Part shown: positions 46,641 to 55,297 of the stretch, in pieces
Numbering within the stretch: position 1 is the first letter of the stretch
Layout: every line of letters starts with the position of its first letter
Assembly (NCBI RefSeq): GCF_003001675.1
Contig: NZ_PVYW01000001.1
Span: 434,001-498,000 of the forward strand
DNA: 64,000 bases
DNA from: Cohnella sp. SGD-V74
Lineage (GTDB): Bacteria; Bacillota; Bacilli; Paenibacillales; Paenibacillaceae
Reading direction: 5' to 3'
Program-made: the position numbers and the translations under genes
Notes under the pieces: generated by a model
Databases searched by the model: none
What the model saw: only the letters and a program-made list of their open reading frames with translations
Told to the model about the DNA's origin: nothing

Positions 46641-47240
46641 TTAACGTGTATGAGACTGAAGCAGGCTGCGAATGAGCCCGGTAAAATCCGAAGCGGCGAA
46701 GTCGGCGGATACGCCGGGAATGGAAGAGCGCACGCGCAGTCCGAGCGAGATCAGCACGAACAAATCGCCCATTTTTCCCGCGTCCACAGTGTCCGGAATG
46801 ACGCCGTGCCGCTGCCCGGATTCGATCCATTGCCTGGAAAACCATGCAGTCTGCTCATAGTAGCGTCCCAGCGCTTCCCCGACGGCGGGGTCCTCTTCCT
46901 TGCCCAGCAAGTAGGCGAGCACCTTGTTCGTCACGTCCTGTCCGTCCTCCAGCGCGGCGAAGTCTTCGGCGATCTTGCTCAGCGGTCCTTCGAACGTCTT
47001 CACTTCGCGCTCCGTCTCCGCCGTAAACCGCTTGTCGGTCTCCTCCAGCCGTTCGTGCAGCACCCAGGCGAAGATCTCGTCCTTGCTTCTGACATGGTGA
47101 AAAATCGCTCCCTTGGACAGCTTCGACCGGTCCATGATGTCGTTCATCGTAATGGAGGCGCAGCCTTTTTCCCGAATGAGCTCCTTCGTCGCGTCGAGCA
47201 GCCGGCCGATCGTCATCTGCTTGCGTTCCTCTTGCTTCAC
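46641..47240 (-). CDS. TetR/AcrR family transcriptional regulator
   Basis: A 199-residue repressor with the N-terminal TetR helix-turn-helix (LLDATKELIREKGCASITMN, then DIMDRSKLSKGAIFHHVRSK) and a helical ligand-binding part. The start is GTG 47240 after a GAGGGGGAAGAC site. An inverted repeat TTTACAAAC-N9-GTTTGTAAA 32-58 bases upstream has the look of its own operator. It probably represses itself and the downstream membrane-protein gene until an unknown ligand binds. Confidence 0.92.
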   Translation of the reverse strand: MKQEERKQMTIGRLLDATKELIREKGCASITMNDIMDRSKLSKGAIFHHVRSKDEIFAWVLHERLEETDKRFTAETEREVKTFEGPLSKIAEDFAALEDGQDVTNKVLAYLLGKEEDPAVGEALGRYYEQTAWFSRQWIESGQRHGVIPDTVDAGKMGDLFVLISLGLRVRSSIPGVSADFAASDFTGLIRSLLQSHTR

Positions 47241-47271
47241 GGACGTCTTCCCCCTCTCTCTTTGTTTTCAT

Positions 47272-47298
47272 TTTACAAACAGACCATCGGTTTGTAAA
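47272..47298. promoter_or_regulatory. TetR-type operator
   Basis: TTTACAAAC (47272-47280) and GTTTGTAAA (47290-47298) form an inverted repeat with a nine-base spacer, directly upstream of the TetR-type gene. The ACAAACAGACC...GGTTTGT pattern is typical of operators of this family. Confidence 0.75.
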
Positions 47299-47429
47299 TA
47301 GAGAAATCCGACGACGACCCCCATATCGTCTGTCGGATTCGAACTGCTCAGCCGGTTTTTTGTACATAGAGCCCGCCGCCTTCCTGCCTGACGAAATAGG
47401 GCAGTGATTTTATACTTTCTGATATTGCG

Positions 47430-47468
47430 AAAAAACCCATCCCGCGCCTTCCGGAGCGAAGATGGGCT
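47430..47468 (-). terminator. Intrinsic terminator after the solute-binding lipoprotein gene
   Basis: On the minus strand GCCCATC pairs with GATGGG across a GC-rich interior, followed by six T. It ends the transcript of the gene at 47488-49188. Confidence 0.88.
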
Positions 47469-47487
47469 TCTCGATAGAGCTACAGGT

Positions 47488-49188
47488 TTACTGCTGCGAT
47501 ACGGATTTGAACCAATCGTTGACTTCCTGCGTCACCTGATCGCCGCCGTTGGCTTTCCAGCTGGCGACGAAGTCGTCGAAAGCGTCTACCGGAAGCTTGC
47601 CGTAGATGATTTTGTTGAACGTCTCCAGCTCGGATTGACGAAGCAGGTTCCATTTCGAGATCATCGTCGGCGTAGCCGCGCCGGTGAAGTAGTTCTGCTT
47701 GCGGATGTCCATCTGCGACATGACGACCTTCGCGGCGTACCAGTTTTCCGGCTTGCGGAACGTGGCGAGCTGCTTCTCGTAAGGCGTCTCCGGCGCGCCG
47801 CCGTCCGCGAGCTTGACGAGGGATTTCATGTACAGGTCCGGAATGCGCGCCGGTCCCGTAATGTATGGGAACTTGTCGAAGAAATCCTTGATCTTGTCCT
47901 TGTCGTTCGTCGGCTGTCCGTCGACGATATCCCAGTCGTAGCCTTGGGCGAAGCCGTACTCGTACGGGCTGCCGACTTGAGGGTTGGCCAGGTTGTCGAG
48001 CAAATAGTTGTAGTACAAAATAATCGCTTCAGGGTGCTTGGCGTCCTTGTTGATCATGAAGCTGCTGTTGACGCCGGAGTTTTGCCATTTCGTGCCCATA
48101 TGGCCGTCCGGGCCGGCAGGCACCGGATACGCCTTGTATTTCGAGCCCGGAACGTTCTTCAGCAAATCCGGAGCCGGCCAGTCGGGAACCCAGTTCGCGC
48201 CCGGCAGTACGCCCGCGTTGCCCTTCGTCCAGATTTCGGCCGATTTGCCTTCGTCCCACAGCGCCGAGTCCGGATGAATATAGCCTTTGTCCATCCACTC
48301 CTGCAGCTTGGCGAGCGCCTGCTTCGCGCCCGGGTTGACGGAGCCGTATTCAAGATTGCCGCTCGCGTCTTTGTTCCATTGCTCCTGCACGGTGCCGTAA
48401 GCGCCGAACATCCAGTCGAGTCCGCCCATCCACGTGTTCGTGTTGTTCTTCAAGGAGATGGCCAGCGGATAGACGTCCTTCGGAGCCAGTCCGTCCGGAT
48501 TCTCGTTCTTGAACTTGTCCATGATGATCTCCAGATCGGCGATCGTCTTCGGAGCTTCGAGCTGGAGCTTCTCCATCCAGTCTTCGCGGAGCCAGAGAAT
48601 CGTGTCGTCGTTGTCCGTGTACTCCATGATCGGCAGATTCCATTTCTTGCCGTCCTTCGTGAACGGATACCACAGCTCGGGATGCTCCTGGGCATGGCCT
48701 TTCCAGAGGTCGTTCGCATACTTGTCGAACAGCTCGTCGATGGGCATGAACTGTCCGGAGTCGATCAATTGGTTCGTCAGAACGGCGTCCGTAGGCACCA
48801 TGACGAAGTCGGGCAGCTTCTCTCCGGAAGTGAGCGCGAGTTGAAGCTGCTGCTTATACTGATCGCTGCCGGCCGGATACCACGTATCCTTGTGCTTGAT
48901 GCCGAGCGTTTCGAGCATCCATCTGTCGTGGACGTTGTTTTCCTTCGTTTCGCCTTTCGTGTACTCCTTAGGCATAATAATCGTGCTGATCTCGATCGGC
49001 GGATCGTATTTGCCTCTTTCGAACGCGAGATCCGCTTCCGACTTCGATTCGGACGCCGATGCCGAAGCGCTGGGGCTTGCCGATCCGGTCGCGGCCGCGT
49101 TGCCGCCGTTGTCCGCGTTGTTGCTGCAAGCCGATACGACCAGCGTCGCGCCTACGAGCGGCAGCCACAGCTTTCTGAATTGACTCAT
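47488..49188 (-). CDS. Extracellular solute-binding lipoprotein (LplA/YtcQ type)
   Basis: A 566-residue lipoprotein with lipobox VSAC (Cys21) and an Asn/Ser/Ala-rich linker, then a large family 1 binding-protein fold (FVMVPTDAVLTNQLIDSGQF; DDTILWLREDWMEKL; a late GWFKS-like end). The size, well above 450 residues, is typical of the LplA/YtcQ group that serves oligosaccharide importers with YteP/YtcP permeases, which are encoded at 52864-54951. The ligand is unknown. It lies downstream of, and probably under control of, the two-component genes at 49290-52719. Confidence 0.92.
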   Translation of the reverse strand: MSQFRKLWLPLVGATLVVSACSNNADNGGNAAATGSASPSASASASESKSEADLAFERGKYDPPIEISTIIMPKEYTKGETKENNVHDRWMLETLGIKHKDTWYPAGSDQYKQQLQLALTSGEKLPDFVMVPTDAVLTNQLIDSGQFMPIDELFDKYANDLWKGHAQEHPELWYPFTKDGKKWNLPIMEYTDNDDTILWLREDWMEKLQLEAPKTIADLEIIMDKFKNENPDGLAPKDVYPLAISLKNNTNTWMGGLDWMFGAYGTVQEQWNKDASGNLEYGSVNPGAKQALAKLQEWMDKGYIHPDSALWDEGKSAEIWTKGNAGVLPGANWVPDWPAPDLLKNVPGSKYKAYPVPAGPDGHMGTKWQNSGVNSSFMINKDAKHPEAIILYYNYLLDNLANPQVGSPYEYGFAQGYDWDIVDGQPTNDKDKIKDFFDKFPYITGPARIPDLYMKSLVKLADGGAPETPYEKQLATFRKPENWYAAKVVMSQMDIRKQNYFTGAATPTMISKWNLLRQSELETFNKIIYGKLPVDAFDDFVASWKANGGDQVTQEVNDWFKSVSQQ

Positions 49189-49289
49189 GTTTGCTTATCC
49201 CCCTACGTTGTAAGATTGTCACATGAGTAACTGTACCAACGGCGCATGACGGTCATCTATAGGATTTTGTTAGTTTCGATAGGAGTCTG

Positions 49290-50903
49290 TCATGTTGTTG
49301 CTTTGCCGTCCCGATATTCCTGCGGCGTCACTCCGTACTGGCGCTTGAACACTTTGATAAAATAGGCCGGATCGAGGTAACCGATCTCCGAGCTGATCTC
49401 GTAAATCTTTTTGTCGGTCGTCTTCAGCCTGTGGCAGGCCGTTTCCATCCGCAGCCGGGAGACGTAGTCGCTCACGCCTTCCCCGGTCTCTATTTTGTAA
49501 AGTTTCGACAAATGCGTCGGATGAAGGTTGACGTGATCCGCCAGCGCCCGCAGCGAAACGTCCAGGTGCAGATTGCTCTCCACGAACTCCTGGATCTTCT
49601 TCACGTATACGGAGCGAATGTCCTTCACTTCGCTCGACACGCTTTCCTTCAGCTTGCCCAAGGCGCCGAGCGACCAATTGCGCAGCTTGCCGATCGAGGA
49701 GAAAGCTTCCCCGTTTTGCAGCGGCTCGATATCGTCGCCGATCAGCGAGGCGAGCGACTGGCCGTTGCGATGGGCGTAATGGGCGAACGAAGAAGCGACA
49801 ACGTATCCCGCCTCCAGGCAATGCTCCCACGACTCGGAGCCCTTCTCGTCCAGCTCCGCGCAGATGTCGAGCAGCTTACGCTCGGCGGCGTCCCAGCGCC
49901 CGGCCTCCAGCAGGTTGCCGAGACCGGGCGGCGCATGCAGCACGTCCAGCGATTCCTGCGAGACGCCGCGCTGCAGGTCGCCGGCCCGCATGACGAATTC
50001 CCGTTCGTCGCCGACGATCTGCCGGAAGTAGGCCAGCGCGTGGCGATACCGCTCCGCGACCTTATCCGGGAATGCGAACGTCTCCGTCGTGACGATCGAC
50101 AACGACCCCTTCAGAAATTGCTTCACCTTCGCCTGAAGCTGCATGGACAGCTTCTCCAGCAGCATGTCCGTCCCGATCTCGGACCCGTCCCCGAATTGCA
50201 GCAGGAAGGCGAGATAGCCGTGCTCCTCTTTCACTCCCCACACGTTCGCGTATTCGCCGAATATTTCCTCGGCAATGTTGATAATCGCGTACTCCAGCAG
50301 CTGCTGTCCGTTGTTCCACGTTCGGCCGAATTCTTCCTCCAGGCGGACGAGCAGCAGCGCGCATCCCCCCCGGCGAAACGGCAGACCGTAGTTCTCCAGC
50401 TTGCGGCTCCATTCCTCTTCCGACAGACGCTCGCCGCGAAGTGCGCTCAGCAGCAGTTGCCCCCGCAGCAGGGGAAGATTTTCGCGCAGCGTATATTCCG
50501 TGCGCTCGCGGGAGCTGACGCTTTCCCACTCCGCCTTGAGCTGGGAGACGGCGGCGCGCGCCGCCTCCATCAGCTCCGCATCGGTCGGCGGCTTGAGCAA
50601 ATAGTCGACCGCCTGGTTGCGGAGCGCCTCCTGTGCGTATTCGAAGTCGGAATGGCCCGACAGAATAATGCACTTGATCCGCCTGTCGCGCTCGCGAATT
50701 TGCTCGATCAGCTCGATGCCCGTCATCTCGGGCATCAGAATGTCGGAGATGACGAGGTCGATCGGATAAGTCTCTATGATGCGCAGCGCCTCCTGCGCGG
50801 AATACGCCTTGTGCACCTGCTCGATGCCGAGCTCGTGCCACGGCTTGGTCGTCGATAGGTTGTCCACCCAATGGGCTTCGTCGTCAACGATGATCATTTG
50901 CAT
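49290..50903 (-). CDS. AraC-type two-component response regulator (YesN family)
   Basis: A 537-residue regulator: receiver domain at 1-125 (MQMIIVDDEAHWVDNLSTTK; Asp in DLVISDILMPEMTG; Lys in YLLKPPTD), a long middle region and C-terminal AraC motifs (SLRALADHVNLHPTHLSKLY and IYEISSEIGYLDPAYFIKVF). Its start overlaps the end of the kinase gene by 20 bases. It should activate the neighbouring importer genes (lipoprotein on the same strand, permeases divergent). Confidence 0.93.
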   Translation of the reverse strand: MQMIIVDDEAHWVDNLSTTKPWHELGIEQVHKAYSAQEALRIIETYPIDLVISDILMPEMTGIELIEQIRERDRRIKCIILSGHSDFEYAQEALRNQAVDYLLKPPTDAELMEAARAAVSQLKAEWESVSSRERTEYTLRENLPLLRGQLLLSALRGERLSEEEWSRKLENYGLPFRRGGCALLLVRLEEEFGRTWNNGQQLLEYAIINIAEEIFGEYANVWGVKEEHGYLAFLLQFGDGSEIGTDMLLEKLSMQLQAKVKQFLKGSLSIVTTETFAFPDKVAERYRHALAYFRQIVGDEREFVMRAGDLQRGVSQESLDVLHAPPGLGNLLEAGRWDAAERKLLDICAELDEKGSESWEHCLEAGYVVASSFAHYAHRNGQSLASLIGDDIEPLQNGEAFSSIGKLRNWSLGALGKLKESVSSEVKDIRSVYVKKIQEFVESNLHLDVSLRALADHVNLHPTHLSKLYKIETGEGVSDYVSRLRMETACHRLKTTDKKIYEISSEIGYLDPAYFIKVFKRQYGVTPQEYRDGKATT

Positions 50904-52719
50904 CTGTCCGGTCTCCTTCTTTGTGGTCTTTCGGACTTCGTTCCGCCGTCTGAACGGACTCCGGGATTTCCCATACGATTTCCGTCCGGAGCCCTCCCAG
51001 CTCCGACCCGGAAAAACGCAGTCCCGACTTCTCTCCGAATTGCGTCACGAGCCTCTGGCTCGTATTCCAGAATCCGTAGCCCATGTCGTCCTGCAGCGGC
51101 TCTTTCATTTTGCGGTTCAACGCCTCCAACTGCTCTTCGTTTAGTCCCGGTCCGTCGTCGTCCACGCAGATGCGGCACAGTCCGTCCTTCGTCTCCCCGA
51201 CAATACGGATTTCTCCCGACGAATACGACTTACCGACGCCGTGAATGACGGCGTTCTCGACAATCGGCTGAAGCAGCAGTCGCGGCACTTGCTGCCGCTG
51301 CATCTCGTCGGGGATGTCGATCGAATAGTGAATCCGGCCGTTGCGAAGCTTCTGGATGTCCAGATAGTTGACGATCAACCGAATCTCGTCGCCCAGCGAC
51401 GCCGTCGGCCGTTCCATGCGCGTGATATAGCGATAATACGCGCTCAAATTGTGTCCCATGGAGACGACGGCTTCCTCGTCCTTCATCTGGGCCATGTTAA
51501 TCATATAGCCAATGCAGTTGTACAGAAAATGCGGATTGATCTGCGCCTGCAGCTGTTTTAACGTCGCTTCCCGCGCCCTCAGCTTCTCGTTCAGCACGTT
51601 CTCGATCAGGCTCTGGATCTGCCGCGACATGTCGTTGAAGCGATAGAACAGGAACGCGAACTCGTTGTTCGCATTGGCGTCGATGCGCACCGAGAAGTCC
51701 CCCCGCTGCACGCTCTGAAGTCCCCGGATCAGCTTGCGGATCGGACGCTGCACGTTGCGGTAGATAAGCACGGAAGCCGAGATGCCGACGACCGACAGCA
51801 GCACCATCGTCAAATAGAACATGTTGCGGCTGTACGAGATCGGACCGAGAATCTGATCGACCGGCACGGCGTCCACCAGATGCCAACCCAGCTGCGGCGA
51901 CAGCACGGCGCTGATCAGGTAGCTCTTGCCCTGCAGCTTGACGACCTGCTGCATCGTCTCCTTCAGCTCCGTTCCGTCGAGGTAACGGACCAACTCGTCC
52001 GTAAGCTGCGCGGAAGCGCTCCGGTTCGCGATCGGCTTGTCGCCGCGGTGGTAGAAGATCGGATCGCCCCGGCCGCCTGCCTTGTACGAATCCAGCATGT
52101 TCTGAATGTTGTCGTGCTTAAATCGGGCCTCCACGACCAGGTTGCTTCCCATCAGCACGTTCTGCTGGCCGAAAGAATCGGTGTAAAACCAATGAAAAGC
52201 CGGCTGCTGTCCAGGCGCGGGCTCGGTGCCGTCCCCGTAGGACCATTTGCCGGTGACGTTGCGCTTCAAGTAATCCTCGTCGTAGGCCGCCCCGTCCTCG
52301 CTCGCGTTCGAGATCGCTTCCTGGTTAAGCTGCGAGTACACCGTGAACCGCACCGGCCAAATGTTCATGATCCCGGATTGCAGCGCCATTTTCTCCTGGA
52401 TGACGTACCTCGTCTGCATTTTGTCGTAGCGGTCGTCCCAAATGTTCAAGCCGTTGAACTTGCGCACGTTCGGGTCGCGGGAGAACGTGACGACGAAGTC
52501 CATCGTCTGGTTGATGCGCGAATCGATCTGGCCGGACAGGAACGACAGCTGCCGGATGTTCGACGCCTTAAGCTCCTTGTCGACGACGTCCGTCGCCACC
52601 TGATTCGAATACGTATACAGCGCCAATATCGGGATGAACAGCAGCGCGATCAGTCCGTTCATTTTGGCGAACAGGCTTGATTTTTTCGTGACGTAATTCA
52701 TGCTCTTGCCCAGCTTCAT
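50884..52719 (-). CDS. Sensor histidine kinase (YesM family)
   Basis: A 611-residue kinase with transmembrane helices at about 20-40 (LIALLFIPILALYTYS) and about 300-320 (FYLTMVLLSVVGISASVLIY), an extracellular sensor between them, HAMP, the phospho-acceptor motif QAQINPHFLYNCIGYM, and HATPase motifs (LLQPIVENAVIHGVG; VDDDGPGLN; GYGFWNTSQR). A GGGGGG site precedes ATG 52719. It is divergent from the permease gene at 52864, with 144 bases between that hold both promoters. Confidence 0.93.
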   Translation of the reverse strand: MKLGKSMNYVTKKSSLFAKMNGLIALLFIPILALYTYSNQVATDVVDKELKASNIRQLSFLSGQIDSRINQTMDFVVTFSRDPNVRKFNGLNIWDDRYDKMQTRYVIQEKMALQSGIMNIWPVRFTVYSQLNQEAISNASEDGAAYDEDYLKRNVTGKWSYGDGTEPAPGQQPAFHWFYTDSFGQQNVLMGSNLVVEARFKHDNIQNMLDSYKAGGRGDPIFYHRGDKPIANRSASAQLTDELVRYLDGTELKETMQQVVKLQGKSYLISAVLSPQLGWHLVDAVPVDQILGPISYSRNMFYLTMVLLSVVGISASVLIYRNVQRPIRKLIRGLQSVQRGDFSVRIDANANNEFAFLFYRFNDMSRQIQSLIENVLNEKLRAREATLKQLQAQINPHFLYNCIGYMINMAQMKDEEAVVSMGHNLSAYYRYITRMERPTASLGDEIRLIVNYLDIQKLRNGRIHYSIDIPDEMQRQQVPRLLLQPIVENAVIHGVGKSYSSGEIRIVGETKDGLCRICVDDDGPGLNEEQLEALNRKMKEPLQDDMGYGFWNTSQRLVTQFGEKSGLRFSGSELGGLRTEIVWEIPESVQTAERSPKDHKEGDRTDANDHR

Positions 52720-52863
52720 ATCCGATCCCCCCGACTCATGACCCTAACAAAACCCTATCGATCCTAACATTGTCCTATAGTTCGATGCTTACACGCGTTG
52801 TTACTATGATATAGCAGGCCTTCGCCTGAACTACAATGGGATTTTATGGAACGGGAGAGAGCT

Positions 52864-53817
52864 ATGAACGATACGACTATGCCGAATGCGAAACTGACTA
52901 AAGCCCCCGGAACGCGCAAGAGAAAAGGTTATCGTATTCCGTGGACGCTGCACCTGATGGTACTTCCGGCCGTCGTGCTCGTATTCGTTTTTTCCTACCT
53001 GCCGATGTCCGGCATTATTATCGCCTTCCAGGACTACAAAGCGGCGCTCGGCATTACCGGCTCCCCTTGGGTCGGCTTGAAGCACTTCAACTACATGTTC
53101 GAGAACGAGTACTTCGTGAAAATCATCGGCAACACGCTGCTGTTCGCCTGCTCCAAGGTCGTCCTGAACCTGATCATTCCGTTTACCTTCGCGCTGCTGC
53201 TGAACGAGATCCGGCATATGGGCTACAAGCGGGCGATCCAGACTCTCGTCTACTTGCCCCACTTTCTGTCGTGGGTCATTCTCTCCGGCATTCTGATCGA
53301 CTTGCTGTCCCAGACCGGAATCGTGAACCAGTTCCTGATGAACCTGTTCGGCTTGGAAAAGCCGATCTTCTTCCTCGGAGACGGCACTTGGTTCCGGCTT
53401 ACGATTATTTTCAGCGATGTGTGGAAGGAATTCGGCTTTAATACGATCATCTTCCTGGCCGCGCTCGCCGGCATCAATCCGTCGCTCTACGAAGCGGCCG
53501 AGGTGGACGGCGCCGGGCGCTTCAAGCAAACGATGTACGTGACAATTCCGTCGCTCATTCCGATCCTGATCGTCGTAGCGACGCTGGCGCTGGGCAACGT
53601 GCTGAACGCCAACTTCGACCAAGTATTCAACCTGTACAGCCCGATGATCTACCAGCAAGGCGATATCATCGACACGTTCGTGTACCGGGAAGGCCTTCTG
53701 AGCGGCCAATTCAGCTTCGCGACGGCCGTCAGCCTGTTCAAATCGGTGATCAGCTTGATCTTGATCGTCATTTCGTACCGATTGGCCTACAAGCTTGCCG
53801 GATACAGAATATTTTAG
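52864..53817 (+). CDS. Sugar ABC transporter permease (LplB/YteP type)
   Basis: The 317-residue membrane protein has a basic N-terminus, six helices (first: TLHLMVLPAVVLVFVFSYLP) and the EAA loop YEAAEVDGAGRFKQTMYVTI. The pattern SGIIIAFQDYKAALGI after the first helix is typical of the LplB/YteP group. GGGAGAGAGCT points to ATG 52864; ATG 52846 is an alternative. It pairs with the permease at 54079-54951 and the lipoprotein at 47488-49188. Confidence 0.94.
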   Translation: MNDTTMPNAKLTKAPGTRKRKGYRIPWTLHLMVLPAVVLVFVFSYLPMSGIIIAFQDYKAALGITGSPWVGLKHFNYMFENEYFVKIIGNTLLFACSKVVLNLIIPFTFALLLNEIRHMGYKRAIQTLVYLPHFLSWVILSGILIDLLSQTGIVNQFLMNLFGLEKPIFFLGDGTWFRLTIIFSDVWKEFGFNTIIFLAALAGINPSLYEAAEVDGAGRFKQTMYVTIPSLIPILIVVATLALGNVLNANFDQVFNLYSPMIYQQGDIIDTFVYREGLLSGQFSFATAVSLFKSVISLILIVISYRLAYKLAGYRIF

Positions 53818-54078
53818 ACAAGTTCAACGCATCCGGTTTTCAATGCCAGGCGGACTTGTTGAATAACCTTTTCAAAATGAAAGTTCAGCAAGTCCGGTTT
53901 TCAGCACCGAGAATGTTGGATGAAGACCGGCGATGAGGAGCGGAGCGTAGTGAAAGCTACGTGAGCACCGGAAGAACCGGCTGAATTCAAGATTCGACGT
54001 CGAATCCACTTCCTGGTATCACTTCGTGATCAAAATCGGACTTGTTGAACAACCTCTTCATAGGAAGGATGACATCGC
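53818..54078. repeat. Non-coding repeat element between two permease genes
   Basis: CGGACTTGTTGAATAACC (53851-) and CGGACTTGTTGAACAACC (54037-) begin 24-base direct repeats (53851-53874 and 54037-54060, 22 of 24 identical). They flank about 160 bases with internal inverted segments (GCGTAGTGAAAGCTACG near 53945; TCACTTCGTGA near 54020; AAGATTCGACGTCGAATC near 53989). It is not coding. It resembles dispersed intergenic repeats I associate with Paenibacillaceae genomes (from memory, not checked). Confidence 0.75.
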
Positions 54079-54951
54079 TTGTATCATAAAACACTGCCTT
54101 ACCGCATATTCAGCGTCTTCAACTATACCTTGCTCGGCGCGGTTTCTATTCTCTGCTTGCTGCCGATGTATCATTTGCTCATGGTGTCGCTCAGCTCGAC
54201 GGCTCCCGCCAACGCGGGGCTCGTGTCGTTCTGGCCGATCGGCTTCACGCTGGAAGCCTACGCCCGAACGTTCGACAACGTCAACTTCCTGACTTCTCTA
54301 TGGGTGTCCGTCAAAAGAACGGTATTCGGCACCGGGCTGGCTCTGGTCGTCAACGCCATCGCCGCTTACGCGCTGTCCAAGGACGCTCGCGTGTTCCGCG
54401 GACGGAACGTTTACCTGTGGTACTTCGTCGTCACGATGCTGTTCAGCGGCGGCTTGATTCCGAGCTACATTCTCATTCTGAAGCTCGGACTCATGAACAA
54501 GCTGATGGCGCTCATTCTGCCGGGTCTGGTGGCGGTGTACAACATCATTCTGATGCTGAACTTCTTCCGCACCGTCCCTCGCGAGTTGGAGGAAGCGGCG
54601 TTCATGGACGGCGCCGGCCACCTGCGGACGTTCTTCTCGGTGTACTTGCCGATCTCGCTGCCTTCGATCGCGACGATTGCCTTGTTCACGATGGTCGGAC
54701 ACTGGAACGCCTACTTCGACGGCTTGATCTATATGAAGGGAGCCGAAAATCTGCCGCTCGCCAGCTTCATGCAAACCGTCATCGTGCAGGGCAACATGAC
54801 CAGCTTCGATCCCGATATGATCGCCAACATGTCCCAGCGCACGATCCGCGCCTCGCAAATCTTCATCGGCGCGCTGCCGATCCTGCTCGTCTACCCGTTC
54901 CTTCAGCGCTTCTTCGTCAAAGGAATCGTCATCGGCGCGGTCAAGGAATAG
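54079..54951 (+). CDS. Carbohydrate ABC transporter permease (LplC/YtcP type)
   Basis: A 290-residue membrane protein with six helices (FNYTLLGAVSILCLLPMYHL first), the EAA loop LEEAAFMDGAGHLRTFFSVY and the typical LplC ending FLQRFFVKGIVIGAVKE. The start is TTG 54079 behind GGAAGGATGAC. It is the second channel subunit of the importer, unusually separated from the first by a 261-base non-coding element, and it is followed by a strong terminator. Confidence 0.93.
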   Translation: MYHKTLPYRIFSVFNYTLLGAVSILCLLPMYHLLMVSLSSTAPANAGLVSFWPIGFTLEAYARTFDNVNFLTSLWVSVKRTVFGTGLALVVNAIAAYALSKDARVFRGRNVYLWYFVVTMLFSGGLIPSYILILKLGLMNKLMALILPGLVAVYNIILMLNFFRTVPRELEEAAFMDGAGHLRTFFSVYLPISLPSIATIALFTMVGHWNAYFDGLIYMKGAENLPLASFMQTVIVQGNMTSFDPDMIANMSQRTIRASQIFIGALPILLVYPFLQRFFVKGIVIGAVKE

Positions 54952-54966
54952 TTGCGCCGCCGGTCT

Positions 54967-54992
54967 AAGCGCCTCTTTGGGGGCGCTTTTTT
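54967..54992 (+). terminator. Intrinsic terminator of the permease operon
   Basis: AAGCGCC (54967-54973) pairs with GGCGCTT (54982-54988), with further T up to 54992. It lies 16 bases past the second permease stop. Confidence 0.9.
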
Positions 54993-55297
54993 GGCCTCCG
55001 CTCATCACACCCGCCGCCACTCGCCAGACCTCAGGGCACTTTCTTGGCCTTAGCCAATCGAGCACAGTCGCTGCGAAAGAGGGGCTGTCCCATACAGCGT
55101 ATAGAACAGCCCTGACTTCATATTAGTTGGTCGTCTTTGCAGTTTGGCGCCCGAGATAACGGCCCAATTGGTCGTTTCTTCGCCAGACTCCCCGAATTTC
55201 CCTCATCAGCGATCCCTCAGACCGCTATTTCGCCGAACTCCCACGGACTTCCCGTATTAGCGGCCTCTCGGACGTTACCCGACGTTCCCCGGCTGGA
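54993..55297. other. Gene-less region with a hairpin and degenerate short repeats
   Basis: No coding frame is supported. GGGGCTGTCCC (from about 55082) and GAACAGCCCT (to about 55111) form a short stem without a U-run. From 55150 to 55290 related short phrases recur (CGCCAGACTCCCCGAATTTC, CGCCGAACTCCCACGGACTT, GCGGCCTCTCGGACG), suggesting a decayed tandem repeat. Confidence 0.5.

Noticed and set aside
53851-54060. Attachment sites of an integrated element
   Set aside because: The direct repeats enclose only about 160 non-coding bases, with no integrase or tRNA nearby; a small repeat element is a better description.
55079-55115. Insertion-sequence end or transposase remnant
   Set aside because: Only a short hairpin is present; no transposase fragment or terminal inverted-repeat pair could be found.
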